Source of the DNA: Chloroflexota bacterium
GTDB taxonomy: Bacteria > Chloroflexota > Dehalococcoidia > CAUJGQ01
Length of the DNA: 48,334 nucleotides
Direction: 5' to 3'
Assembly: GCA_963170165.1 (NCBI GenBank)
Contig: CAUJGQ010000017.1
Span: forward strand, 1-48,334
Shown: one piece after another, positions 1 to 7,608 of the stretch
How the letters are laid out: each line of letters opens with the position of its first letter
How positions within the stretch are numbered: the stretch's first letter is position 1
Made by a program: the position numbers and the translations under genes
Notes under the pieces: generated by a model
Told to the model about the DNA's origin: nothing
The model's input: the letters and a program-made list of their open reading frames with translations, nothing else
The model's database searches: none

Positions 1-780
1 GCGGCCGCCTCAGCCAACAAGATTCACGACGACGCCGAAGCGCAGCGCTACGGCTATCGGGGTGGGCTGGTGCCGGGTGTAACGCTGTATGCCTACCTGA
101 CCCAGCTCGCGGCGCCGTACTTCGGGCCGGATTGGCTCGGCCAGGGGGCAGCTTCCATTCGTCTGATCCGGCCCGTCTATGAGGGGGAAATGGTCACCTG
201 CGAGGCGGAGCCACTGGCCGGCGAGGGCGGCCCTGAACTGCGGCTGCGCTGTCTCCAGGCCGGTGGCCAGGTTGCCGCCGAGGGTAGCGCGTCGTTGCCA
301 CGGACACCGTTGACGCCTCCCGCCGACCTGCTGCCTATCCCACGACGCGCCGCGCCGGAGCCGATGCCGGACATCACCGTCGTGCAACCTCCGCAAGGAG
401 TGCACCTCGCCCCGCTGGTGACGTTTGTCTCGCGCAGCGATGCCGCGGCCTATGCCGAGGAGACGGATGATCCCTCGCCGTGGTACCGGACCGGAGTCGA
501 CGGTGGCGGTGTGATTGTGCCCTCGGGATGGATCGCCGGTCGCCAAGCGCGGCTGCTGCGCCATAGCTTTGCCATGGGCCCGAGCATCCACGTCGCCAGT
601 GTGATCCAGCATCTGGCGCCGGCGCGGGCGGACGCCGAGTACGTCACCGGCGGCATCATCCGCGAGACATACGAGCGCAAGGGAAACACCTATCTCACGC
701 TGGACGCTCTCACCACCGCGGATGGTGTGCCCGTCGCCTATATCCGGCATACGACGATCTACCGGGTGCGTACCGCATGA
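1..780 (+). CDS. MaoC-like double-hotdog protein (5' partial)
   Basis: The reading frame is open from the first base, so the gene starts outside the window; a GTG at position 70 is internal to the fold. The first residues contain N-K-I-H-D-D followed by G-G-L-V-P-G-V, the pattern around the active-site Asp/His region and G-x-V-x-P-G turn of MaoC/R-hydratase hotdog domains. A second, weaker hotdog-like half starts near 'FVSRSDAAAYAEETDDP' (about position 421), so a double-hotdog architecture is likely. Members of this family hydrate enoyl-CoA thioesters or act as thioesterases; the substrate cannot be read from the sequence. The stop overlaps the next gene's start by ATGA, implying translational coupling with the ribokinase-type gene. 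Confident on fold, not on reaction. Confidence 0.75.
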   Translation, partial: AAASANKIHDDAEAQRYGYRGGLVPGVTLYAYLTQLAAPYFGPDWLGQGAASIRLIRPVYEGEMVTCEAEPLAGEGGPELRLRCLQAGGQVAAEGSASLPRTPLTPPADLLPIPRRAAPEPMPDITVVQPPQGVHLAPLVTFVSRSDAAAYAEETDDPSPWYRTGVDGGGVIVPSGWIAGRQARLLRHSFAMGPSIHVASVIQHLAPARADAEYVTGGIIRETYERKGNTYLTLDALTTADGVPVAYIRHTTIYRVRTA

Positions 781-1697
781 GCGCCGCACGCGTCTGCGTT
801 GTCGGAAGCTTCATGACCGATCTCGTGTGGCGGGTGGATCGGCTGCCCGCTCAGGGGGAGACCGTGCAGGCCGCCGGCTTTGGCATCTTCCTGGGCGGCA
901 AGGGCTTCAATCAGGCCGTGGCGGCCCGGCGCATGGGTGCGGCGGTGTCTATGATCGGCTGTTTAGGAGATGACGAGTTTGCGCCGCGCTTTATTCAGGC
1001 CCTGGACCGCGCCGAAATCGAGCGTAGCGGCATCACCGTTGATCGGGACCACGGCACCGGCGTCGCTACGCCGTTGATCGAGGCGGACAGCAGCAACCGG
1101 ATTATCATTGCCCCGCGCGCGAACCTGGCGGTCACGGCCGCCGGCATCGAGGCTGCGGCTGAGCAGATTGCCGCGGCCGATGTGCTGCTGCTCCAGCTGG
1201 AGATCCCGCCGGAGGCGTCGCTTGCCGCCGCCCGCATCGCTACCGCCGCCGGCCGCACGGTCATCCTCAACCCCGCGCCGGCACTGCCGTTTCCGCAGGA
1301 GTTGCTGCGCAGTGCCACCATCGTCACGCCAAACGAGGTGGAGGCAGCGGCACTGTGCGGTCACGTCGTGAACGGTATCGAGTCCGCCCGCGCCGCCGCT
1401 ATGGCTATTCGCGCCCGCGGAGTCTCAACGGCCGTGATCACGCTTGGCAGCCTTGGAGCGGTGGGCCTCAGCGACGGGCTCGACCTCCACCTGCCTGCAC
1501 ACTCCGTGACCGCCGTAGACAGCACCGCCGCGGGTGACGCGTTCAACGGCGCGCTGGCGGCGCGATTGGCCGAGTGCGATGACCTGCGCGACGCGCTGCG
1601 CCTGGCGAATGCCGCCGGTGCGCTGGCCGTCACCCGGCTCGGGGCTGAGCCATCGTTGCCAGCGCGGTCCGAGGTCGAGGCCCTGCTTCGCCGCTGA
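777..1697 (+). CDS. rbsK: Ribokinase / PfkB-family carbohydrate kinase
   Basis: A 306-residue cytoplasmic sugar kinase of normal ribokinase length. The N-terminal PfkB signature is visible as GGKGFNQAVAARRMG (about residues 39-53). The C-terminal signature is DSTAAGDAFNGALA, where Asp in A-A-G-D is the catalytic base and the preceding residues form the anion hole; ribokinases usually have D-T-x-G-A-G-D, so S-T-A-A-G-D is a mild variant. It overlaps the upstream hotdog gene by ATGA and is followed 22 bp later by a transaldolase-type gene, which suggests a small sugar-phosphate operon. Substrate could be ribose or another pentose or hexose; the gene symbol reflects best family match only. Confidence 0.8.
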   Translation: MSAARVCVVGSFMTDLVWRVDRLPAQGETVQAAGFGIFLGGKGFNQAVAARRMGAAVSMIGCLGDDEFAPRFIQALDRAEIERSGITVDRDHGTGVATPLIEADSSNRIIIAPRANLAVTAAGIEAAAEQIAAADVLLLQLEIPPEASLAAARIATAAGRTVILNPAPALPFPQELLRSATIVTPNEVEAAALCGHVVNGIESARAAAMAIRARGVSTAVITLGSLGAVGLSDGLDLHLPAHSVTAVDSTAAGDAFNGALAARLAECDDLRDALRLANAAGALAVTRLGAEPSLPARSEVEALLRR

Positions 1698-1719
1698 ACA
1701 AGACCTGAGGGGATGACTG

Positions 1720-2355
1720 ATGGCAATCTGGCTCGATTCGGCAGACCTGGACGACGCGCGGATCTGCGCGGAGCTTGGATTCATCGGCGGCATCACCACC
1801 AATCCGGCGCTGCTGGCCACGGCGTCGCGCTCCGCACCTGAGCAGATCGCGGCCCTGCTTGACGTCTTTCCCGGACCGGTCTGTTATCAGCTCACCCAGA
1901 CGGGGCCAGCCGCAGACGACGAGGCCACGCGCATCCGGCGGCTCTCCCCCCGACGCGTGGTGCTCAAGATACCGGCCGGCCTGGAGATGATCGCCCTCGG
2001 TGCGCGCGTCGCCGAGCGCGGCCAGTGGGCGCTAACCGCCACGTTCTCCCCAGCGCAGACGGCGCTCGCCTGTGCTGCCGGGGCGCGCTATGTCATCCCA
2101 TACGTCAACCGTATGACCCGGCTGAACGGCAACGGCCTGGAGATCACCGGACAGATGGCCGCCATTTGCCGGCACGCGAACACAGGCACGGAAGTGCTGG
2201 CCGCCAGTGTGAAATCCGCGGAGGAGGCAGTCAGTGCTCTGCTGGCAGGGGCGCACCACATCACCGCTCCGCTCGCGATCATCCGTGCCATGGCAGAGCA
2301 TCCGCTGTCTGCACAGGCAGTGGATGACTTTGCGCGGGTCGCGCCGGCCATATGA
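1720..2355 (+). CDS. tal: Small transaldolase (TalC / fructose-6-phosphate aldolase type)
   Basis: A 211-residue class I aldolase of the short MipB/TalC transaldolase family (usual length 210-220). Family features seen are WLDSADLDDAR at the N terminus with the conserved Asp, the GGITTNPALLA turn, VVLKIPAG carrying the Schiff-base Lys, and the TATFSPAQ and YVIPYVNRM segments. It would transfer dihydroxyacetone units between sugar phosphates in the non-oxidative pentose phosphate pathway, or cleave fructose-6-phosphate. ATG is preceded by a GAGGGGATGA-type ribosome binding site about 6 bases upstream. It closes the operon started by the hotdog and kinase genes, and its sugar-phosphate role fits with the kinase. 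Confidence 0.85.
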   Translation: MAIWLDSADLDDARICAELGFIGGITTNPALLATASRSAPEQIAALLDVFPGPVCYQLTQTGPAADDEATRIRRLSPRRVVLKIPAGLEMIALGARVAERGQWALTATFSPAQTALACAAGARYVIPYVNRMTRLNGNGLEITGQMAAICRHANTGTEVLAASVKSAEEAVSALLAGAHHITAPLAIIRAMAEHPLSAQAVDDFARVAPAI

Positions 2356-2425
2356 CACGTGTCGCATCTGGTTGGCACAGCGCATCGTTCGATAGCTCGC
2401 TGCGCGGATGGGTGCCTGTATCACA

Positions 2426-2454
2426 CTGACGGTTCGGAACAGTGATGATATAAT
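2426..2454 (+). promoter_or_regulatory. Candidate sigma-70 promoter of the MarR gene
   Basis: CTGACG at 2426-2431 and a perfect TATAAT at 2449-2454 are separated by 17 bases, and the -10 is preceded by TGA (extended -10). It lies about 20 bases before the MarR start codon. The short interrupted repeat CATC-N5-GATG directly downstream (about 2465-2477) could be an autoregulatory operator, but that is speculation. Confidence 0.6.
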
Positions 2455-2474
2455 GGCAACGGATCATCAATTGG

Positions 2475-2987
2475 ATGGTGAATGTCCCAGTGACGCAGTC
2501 TTCCCACACCCAACACTTGCTTCAGACCTGGGGTCTATTCCAGCAGGCGTACGTGCTCTCGGCCCGCTACTTCGAGTCGGTCACGTCCCGTTTTGGCCTG
2601 TCCTATCCGCAGTCGGCGGTACTGATGGTGCTGCGCGGACACGACAAGCCCTTGCCGCTGTCTCAAATCGCCCGCACGCTCACCCAAGAGGCGCAGAGCA
2701 CGACCGAATTGGCCGACCGCCTCGAACGTCGCGGCTATGTGCAGCGCATTCGCGATCAGCGGGACCGGCGGTTGGTCCTGCTTAGCCTTACCGATGCCGG
2801 GTCGGCCATTATCGACGAGATCGTGCCGGCCCTCCAGGTGGCAGGAACGACCTTGTTCGGCGGCATCGAACCGGCCAACCTAACGGCATTCACGCAGCTG
2901 CTCACCGACCTGCGCAGCCGGGCAGGCGATCAACTCGGCATCGACCGCTCGCGACTTTCCGGAAACCACAGTTCTCCCGCCGTCTGA
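2475..2987 (+). CDS. MarR-family transcriptional regulator
   Basis: A 170-residue winged-helix protein with the MarR layout: N-terminal dimerisation helix (about 12-50), recognition region including 'LPLSQIARTLTQEAQSTTELADRLERRGYVQR' character between roughly 60 and 95, and the wing with the R-D-Q-R-D-R-R motif typical of MarR proteins. Such proteins bind as dimers to palindromic operators and release DNA on binding small phenolic or acyl ligands. The gene stands alone, with its own strong -10 upstream and a dehydrogenase gene 122 bp downstream on the same strand, which is a plausible target. The ligand is unknown. Confidence 0.8.
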   Translation: MVNVPVTQSSHTQHLLQTWGLFQQAYVLSARYFESVTSRFGLSYPQSAVLMVLRGHDKPLPLSQIARTLTQEAQSTTELADRLERRGYVQRIRDQRDRRLVLLSLTDAGSAIIDEIVPALQVAGTTLFGGIEPANLTAFTQLLTDLRSRAGDQLGIDRSRLSGNHSSPAV

Positions 2988-3109
2988 CTCTGAGAGCCAG
3001 GTCCTTGGTTCGCTCCGGCCGCTGGGGACCTGCTCACCTCACTCATCGACTTGGCAGCACGCCATGCACCGTCCACAATGCCTGCACCACTTGCGGTGAG
3101 GGCCAGCAC

Positions 3110-4207
3110 ATGCATGGACGGATCGCGGTCTTTCCCCAACCCGGCCAGCCATTCACCATCGCCGAGTTCCCCGTGCCGGAGCCTGAGCCGGGCGCCATTG
3201 TGGCGCGTGTGCGGATGGCCGGCATCTGCGGCTCAGATCTCCACGTCTGGCGGGGCGAGACGCGCTCCGCCGGCACGGCGGCCGGGCATGAGATGGTCGG
3301 TCAGATCGAACGGTTGGGAGCGGGCGTCATTGCCGACTCGCTCGGACAGCCACTCTCGGTAGGCGACCGCATCGTCTATGCCTACTTCTACCCGTGCCGC
3401 CGTTGCCCGGTCTGTATGCGGGGCCAGTTTTCTGCGTGCCCGCACGAAGTGGCACGGCGCCCACCGGAAGAGCCACCGCACTTCACCTCGGCGTACGCCG
3501 ACTACTACTATCTGCGTCCCGGCCACGTCGTGTTCCGTGCTCCCGATGTGCTGACCGATGAGGAACTGACACCGGTCAACTGTGCCCTCTCCCAGGTCAT
3601 CTTCGGGCTGCGCGAGGCGGGGCTTCGGCTGGGGGATTGCTTTGTCACCCAGGGCGCAGGCGGGCTGGGGCTCAGCGCCTTGGCGGTGGCGCGGGAAATG
3701 GGTGCACGCATCCTCATCGCGATTGACGGCGTACCCGAGCGCCTGGCGCAGGCTCGGGCATTCGGCGCCAGCCACACCATCAGCCTGGCCGATGTCCCCG
3801 ACGCCGCTGAGCGGGTACGTCTGGTGCGCAGGCTGACGGGTGGTTATGGCGCCGATGTGGTGGCCGATTTCGTTGGACATGCCGTGGTGATGGAAGAAGG
3901 CATCGCCATGACCCGCAACGGCGGCACCTATCTGGAAGTTGGCAACATCAGTCCCGATGATGCCGCACCGTTCCGGCCGCAGTCGGTGGTGTTCGGGCGC
4001 AAGCGGATTGTTGGTGTGATGCACTATGATCCAGACACCATCGGTGTCGCGCTCGACTTCCTGCTGCGCACGCGCGATCGCTATCCGTTCGCTTCGATGA
4101 TCTCGCATCGCTTCCGGCTGGCAGAGATTGACGCCGCTTTTGCCGCCTGTGAGTGGAGCGGACGGCAGGCCGGCTGCGAAGTCACACGCGGCGTGATTGT
4201 CCCGTGA
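3110..4207 (+). CDS. Zinc-dependent alcohol dehydrogenase (MDR family)
   Basis: A 365-residue medium-chain dehydrogenase. ATG 3110 is chosen over upstream in-frame codons because GGTGAGGG lies 7 bases before it and the family N terminus starts here. Catalytic zinc ligands are seen in G-I-C-G-S-D-L-H and G-H-E-M-V-G; structural-zinc cysteines follow in PCRRCPVCMRGQFSACP (four cysteines with the usual spacing). The Rossmann motif is GAGGLGLSALAVA, followed by an acidic residue I-D-G that suggests NAD preference. The substrate is unknown; sorbitol, threonine and aryl alcohol dehydrogenases share this layout. It precedes the AtzG-like/amidase pair by 45 bp and may be cotranscribed with them. Confidence 0.85.
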   Translation: MHGRIAVFPQPGQPFTIAEFPVPEPEPGAIVARVRMAGICGSDLHVWRGETRSAGTAAGHEMVGQIERLGAGVIADSLGQPLSVGDRIVYAYFYPCRRCPVCMRGQFSACPHEVARRPPEEPPHFTSAYADYYYLRPGHVVFRAPDVLTDEELTPVNCALSQVIFGLREAGLRLGDCFVTQGAGGLGLSALAVAREMGARILIAIDGVPERLAQARAFGASHTISLADVPDAAERVRLVRRLTGGYGADVVADFVGHAVVMEEGIAMTRNGGTYLEVGNISPDDAAPFRPQSVVFGRKRIVGVMHYDPDTIGVALDFLLRTRDRYPFASMISHRFRLAEIDAAFAACEWSGRQAGCEVTRGVIVP

Positions 4208-4252
4208 GCCGGCCGGACTCCCGGCCCAAACGCTGCCGCCTAGGGGGATCTC

Positions 4253-4456
4253 ATGACTGCACCCGGCACCAATGGCTCGGCCAAGGAGCAACTTCGGCAG
4301 GCACTGATCGCAGCCGGCATCGACGCTTCAGACGAGCGCATCGCCCAATTGCTGCCCGCGTACCAAGGGTTGCTGGCCGGGGCGGCGCGTATCGCCCAGC
4401 TGGACCTGGGAGAAACCGAACCGGCCGTGATCTACCGGCTGCCATCACCGGAGTGA
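4253..4456 (+). CDS. AtzG-like small amidase subunit
   Basis: A 67-residue predominantly helical protein placed immediately before an amidase gene (4-bp gap). ATG 4253 has TAGGGGGA a few bases upstream. The C terminus 'VIYRLPSPE' resembles the tail of AtzG-like/DUF4089 proteins and of GatC, in which a short helical chain followed by a tail wraps around an amidase-signature partner. By analogy with AtzG-AtzE it may stabilise the downstream amidase or shape its active site. Identification rests on size, predicted helices, the Y-R-L-P tail and gene position rather than on strong residue identity. Confidence 0.6.
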   Translation: MTAPGTNGSAKEQLRQALIAAGIDASDERIAQLLPAYQGLLAGAARIAQLDLGETEPAVIYRLPSPE

Positions 4457-4460
4457 ACTC

Positions 4461-5855
4461 ATGCAGGCAACGACGCTCCATGATCTGTCGCTGGCCGAAG
4501 CCGCGGCAGCGGTCCGCTCCGGCGAGGTCGCTCCGATTGAATTAACAGACGTGATGCTGGAGCGCATCGAGCGGCTCGATCCCACGCTCAACAGCTACAT
4601 CACCATCACCGCGGACGCCGCCCGTACGGCTGCCCGCGCTGCCGGCGATGCCTTCCGCCGCGGCGACGTGCTTGGCCCGCTGCACGGTGTCCCCATCGCC
4701 CTGAAGGACTTATTCGATACCGCCGGCGTGCGCACCACGGCCGGCGCCGGTCTGCTGCATGATCGTGTACCCGTGCGCGATGCGACGGTCACCGCCCGAC
4801 TCCAAGCAGCCGGCGCGATTCTGCTCGGCAAGCTGAACATGCATGAGTTTGCCTTCGGCGTCACCACCGCCAACCCGCACTTCGGTTCCTGCCGGAATCC
4901 GTGGGATGTCAGCCGCATCCCCGGCGGGTCGTCCGGCGGTTCCGGCGCAGCGGTGGCGGCAGCGCTCTGCTACGGCGCCCTCGGCTCAGACACCGGTGGC
5001 AGCATCCGCATTCCTGCATCGCTGTGTGGCGTGACCGGGCTAAAGCCCTCGTACGGACGGGTGTCGCGGGCCGGTGTGCTGCCGTTGTCGTGGACGCTTG
5101 ATCATGTCGGGCCAATGACCCGCACCGTCACCGACGCCGCCATCATGCTCAACGTCATCGCCGGTCACGACTCCGCCGACCCAGCCAGCGCTGGTATCGC
5201 CGTGATGGATTGGACGGCGAATCTCGAAGCGGACATCAGAGGACTGCGCATCGGCCTGCCACGCGCGTACTTCTGGGAGGGTTGCGAGCCCGGCGTGCTG
5301 GCTGCGCTGGAGGAGGTCGCGGCCGTGCTGCGTGCCGAGGGAGCAGAGGTGCGTGACGTCGAAATCCCGGACCTGGCACTGGCTGGGCTGGCGTTTCCGC
5401 CGATCATCTCGGCGGAGGCAGCCGCGTTTCACCAGCGCTGGCTGCGGCAGCACCCTGGAGCGTATGGCGACGACGTCCGCGAGCGGTTGGAGACGGGCGC
5501 ACTGTACCCTGCAACCCAGTACATCAACGCCCAGCGGCTGCGCCGTATCGTAACCGAGGGATTCCTGACTACGCTCACTTCGGTGGATGTGCTGCTGACC
5601 CCAGCCACACCGGTCACGGCGCCGGCGCTGGCAGACACCGTGGTCGCAACACCGAACCCGCTCACGCGCTGCACCTTCCCGATCAACCTCACCGGCCTAC
5701 CGGCGCTGGTGGTCCCGTGCGGGCAGGATGGCGCCGGACTGCCGGTAGGCGCCCAGTTCATCGGCCGGCCGTTCGCGGAGGATACCGTCTTGCGGGCCGG
5801 GCGCGCATATGAGCGGGTGACCGAGCATCACCTGCGGCGGCCGGGGGTGTACTGA
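4461..5855 (+). CDS. Amidase-signature family hydrolase (GatA/AtzE-like)
   Basis: A 464-residue amidase. The Ser-cisSer-Lys triad is intact: Lys82 in G-V-P-I-A-L-K-D-L-F, Ser157 in G-G-S-S-G-G-S (the second catalytic serine acts as nucleophile) and Ser181 in T-G-G-S-I-R. The overall pattern LKPSYGRVSRAG and 'DHVGPM' is typical of GatA-like enzymes. It hydrolyses a carboxamide; the substrate is not evident. A true GatA would normally sit with gatB and gatC, neither of which is here, so a catabolic amidase with an AtzG-like small subunit is more likely. The neighbouring alcohol dehydrogenase suggests a catabolic unit, but that is inference. Confidence 0.85.
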   Translation: MQATTLHDLSLAEAAAAVRSGEVAPIELTDVMLERIERLDPTLNSYITITADAARTAARAAGDAFRRGDVLGPLHGVPIALKDLFDTAGVRTTAGAGLLHDRVPVRDATVTARLQAAGAILLGKLNMHEFAFGVTTANPHFGSCRNPWDVSRIPGGSSGGSGAAVAAALCYGALGSDTGGSIRIPASLCGVTGLKPSYGRVSRAGVLPLSWTLDHVGPMTRTVTDAAIMLNVIAGHDSADPASAGIAVMDWTANLEADIRGLRIGLPRAYFWEGCEPGVLAALEEVAAVLRAEGAEVRDVEIPDLALAGLAFPPIISAEAAAFHQRWLRQHPGAYGDDVRERLETGALYPATQYINAQRLRRIVTEGFLTTLTSVDVLLTPATPVTAPALADTVVATPNPLTRCTFPINLTGLPALVVPCGQDGAGLPVGAQFIGRPFAEDTVLRAGRAYERVTEHHLRRPGVY

Positions 5856-5864
5856 CGGCACAGG

Positions 5865-6347
5865 TCAGAAGGTACGGCCAAGTGGCTGATCCCACGGCTG
5901 GGGCGCCGCCACCCGGATTACCTCCTCTTCCATATCACGGACATAGAGGTAGAGCTGCGCGAAGAACTCCTCCTCCGGTAACGGGTAGGAGGGGTTGATG
6001 CACAAGTAGTTGAAACGCCATGGCGGCGTCACGCCGGGTGCGCAGCGCACCTCGATGCGCAGGCCCACCCGTAGCCGGTAGGTGACTCCGTGATACAGCC
6101 GAGATGGCACCTCGAGGTACTTCTGCCGCTGCAGTTGCTCCCACAGCGCATCGCCCAGCGTAGCGCGGGCAACCTCGCGAGCGTTGGCGCGGGCGGTACG
6201 GTAGTCGTCCCGCCGAAAGTCCGGACCGGCCGAGCGTCGGGGGACATGATACCACTGGCGGGCCCAGGGCAGCTCGAGCGTCGCGCTGTCACTCGACACC
6301 GCCCCCTCCGGCTCCCGACTCAGCCAATGTTGCACCCGCTTGAACAT
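5865..6347 (-). CDS. Uncharacterised protein with possible E2-like cysteine motif
   Basis: A 160-residue soluble protein that I do not recognise as a named family. ATG 6347 follows GAGG by 5 bases; an in-frame GTG at 6383 would add 12 residues. The N-terminal 40 residues look disordered, then a helix (about 48-77), a beta-rich stretch (78-115, including GVTYRLRVGLRIEVR) and Cys116 in N-Y-L-C-I-N-P, followed by a proline turn Y-P-L-P and a long amphipathic helix E-E-E-F-F-A-Q-L-Y-L-Y-V-R-D. Strands, then Cys, aromatic-Pro and helix recall prokaryotic E2-type conjugating domains. It lies 93 bp downstream of the diglycine-ended protein on the same strand. The E2 comparison is inference only; it could equally be an unrelated lineage-specific fold. 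Confidence 0.55.
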   Translation of the reverse strand: MFKRVQHWLSREPEGAVSSDSATLELPWARQWYHVPRRSAGPDFRRDDYRTARANAREVARATLGDALWEQLQRQKYLEVPSRLYHGVTYRLRVGLRIEVRCAPGVTPPWRFNYLCINPSYPLPEEEFFAQLYLYVRDMEEEVIRVAAPQPWDQPLGRTF

Positions 6348-6440
6348 TGCCGCCTCGTTTGCTGATCGCGTGCGACGCGGCACGGACCTGCCGCCGGTCG
6401 GGTAGCGGCGGAGCCCGCGTCGCTGTCCTGCACAGAACCG

Positions 6441-6677
6441 CTAGCCCCCGGCGATTGGGGCGATCACCTGGTACTCCTCAACCCGCGGATCGAACGGGCC
6501 GTCATCTAGAACGTGGATGTCGCCGGCCTTGCGCGACACGCGGCAGCCGGCGCGCCGGGCCTCTTCGATGATCCGCTCCGCTTCCTCGATGGCGGCACGG
6601 TTCTCGGCGGTGTCCAGCTCCGGATGCCACTCAACAGTCTGGTGACCGCGCCGGTTCGCAATGATCAGTCGTGCCAC
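6441..6677 (-). CDS. Small ubiquitin/MoaD-like protein with C-terminal Gly-Gly
   Basis: A 78-residue protein starting at GTG 6677, fixed by a strong AGGAGGAG site 6 bases upstream; a longer start at 6704 has no such site. The predicted order is beta hairpin (about 2-17), a long charged helix (24-45), a strand around G-D-I-H-V-L and a final strand E-Y-Q-V-I-A-P-I-A-G-G ending exactly at the stop. This beta-beta-alpha-beta-beta order and the P-x-A-G-G tail match ubiquitin-like beta-grasp sulfur carriers and modifiers (MoaD, ThiS, Ubl), whose terminal glycine is adenylated. No moaE, thiazole or E1-type gene lies nearby. The Ubl reading is an inference from tail and secondary structure; sequence identity to MoaD elsewhere is low. 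Confidence 0.6.
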   Translation of the reverse strand: MARLIIANRRGHQTVEWHPELDTAENRAAIEEAERIIEEARRAGCRVSRKAGDIHVLDDGPFDPRVEEYQVIAPIAGG

Positions 6678-6893
6678 TGTGCTCCTCCTGGCTGTCCGCT
6701 GCACGGGGACCGGCGCTCGCGGGAGAATGCGGGCGGGGCGACGCCGGGGGCGAACCCTGGCAGTTTACCGATTCTCTGGGGTAGCGAGAACCGGGCAACG
6801 GCACCGCGAGCGGTTGTAGAATACGTCGTGACTCTCGGCGCGGCAATGATCTGTCAAGTGATTGACTTCCGCACAACGCTCGGGCCGGAACCG

Positions 6894-7526
6894 ATGCAGG
6901 CCATGTCAGGCGCCCCGCACGAATATGGCGGGCCGGCCGTAGCCCACCTGCTGGCAGCCGATGCGCTGCTGGCGGAGGTGATCCGGCGCACGGCACCGCT
7001 CCCAGCCCGCACGGCCGGCCCTGTCTATGACGAGCTGGTTCGGGCCGTGCTGTACCAGCAACTGGCCGGACCAGCGGCGGCCGCAATCGAACGGCGCCTG
7101 CGCGCCCTCTTTGGCGGCGACTACCCGCGCCCCCACGAACTGATCAGGGCCAGCGACGATGTCCTGCGCGGCAGCGGGCTTTCCCGGCAGAAGGTCAGCT
7201 ATCTGCGCGATTTGGCTGCACACGCCACCGCTGGGCACATTGATGAGCACCTGCGCGATCTGGAGGACGCCAGTGTGATTGCCGCTGTGACTGCGGTGCG
7301 CGGCCTTGGCCGCTGGTCGGCCGACATGCTGCTAATCTTCGGCTTGGGGCGGCCGGATGTGTTGCCGGTGGGCGACTTCGGCATCCGCAAGGCGATGCAG
7401 CAGGTGTATGGGCTGGCAGCCTTGCCCGCACCGGTAGAGATGGAGCGGATCGCGGCGCCCTGGAGACCGTTCCGGAGTACTGCCACGCAGTACCTGTGGC
7501 GTGTGGTCGATCCACGGGCGCCCTGA
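6894..7526 (+). CDS. HhH-GPD DNA glycosylase (AlkA / 3-methyladenine type)
   Basis: About 210 residues with the helix-hairpin-helix GPD fold. Seen are VLYQQLAGPAAAAIERRL (the conserved Q-Q-x-x-x-x-A helix), the hairpin VRGLGRWSADMLLIF and the catalytic aspartate in LPVGDFGIRKAM (G-D-x-G). There is no C-terminal iron-sulfur cysteine cluster, so it is closer to AlkA/MagIII than to endonuclease III. It would excise alkylated purines in base excision repair. The start is uncertain: ATG 6846, ATG 6894 and ATG 6903 are in frame and none has a strong ribosome site; a TAGAAT box at 6817-6822 may be its promoter. Confidence 0.8.
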   Translation: MQAMSGAPHEYGGPAVAHLLAADALLAEVIRRTAPLPARTAGPVYDELVRAVLYQQLAGPAAAAIERRLRALFGGDYPRPHELIRASDDVLRGSGLSRQKVSYLRDLAAHATAGHIDEHLRDLEDASVIAAVTAVRGLGRWSADMLLIFGLGRPDVLPVGDFGIRKAMQQVYGLAALPAPVEMERIAAPWRPFRSTATQYLWRVVDPRAP

Positions 7527-7608
7527 CGGCTGTTCCCCTACTGGGGAGCGTCCTAGCATGAGAGACAAGCGACCCTAGCACCATGCTCCAAACCCCGGAG
7601 TCTTACCG

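Noticed and set aside
1-8. GCGGCCGC (NotI site) at the very first base
   Set aside because: Could mark a cloning boundary, but the hotdog reading frame continues from base 1 and the site is common in GC-rich DNA.
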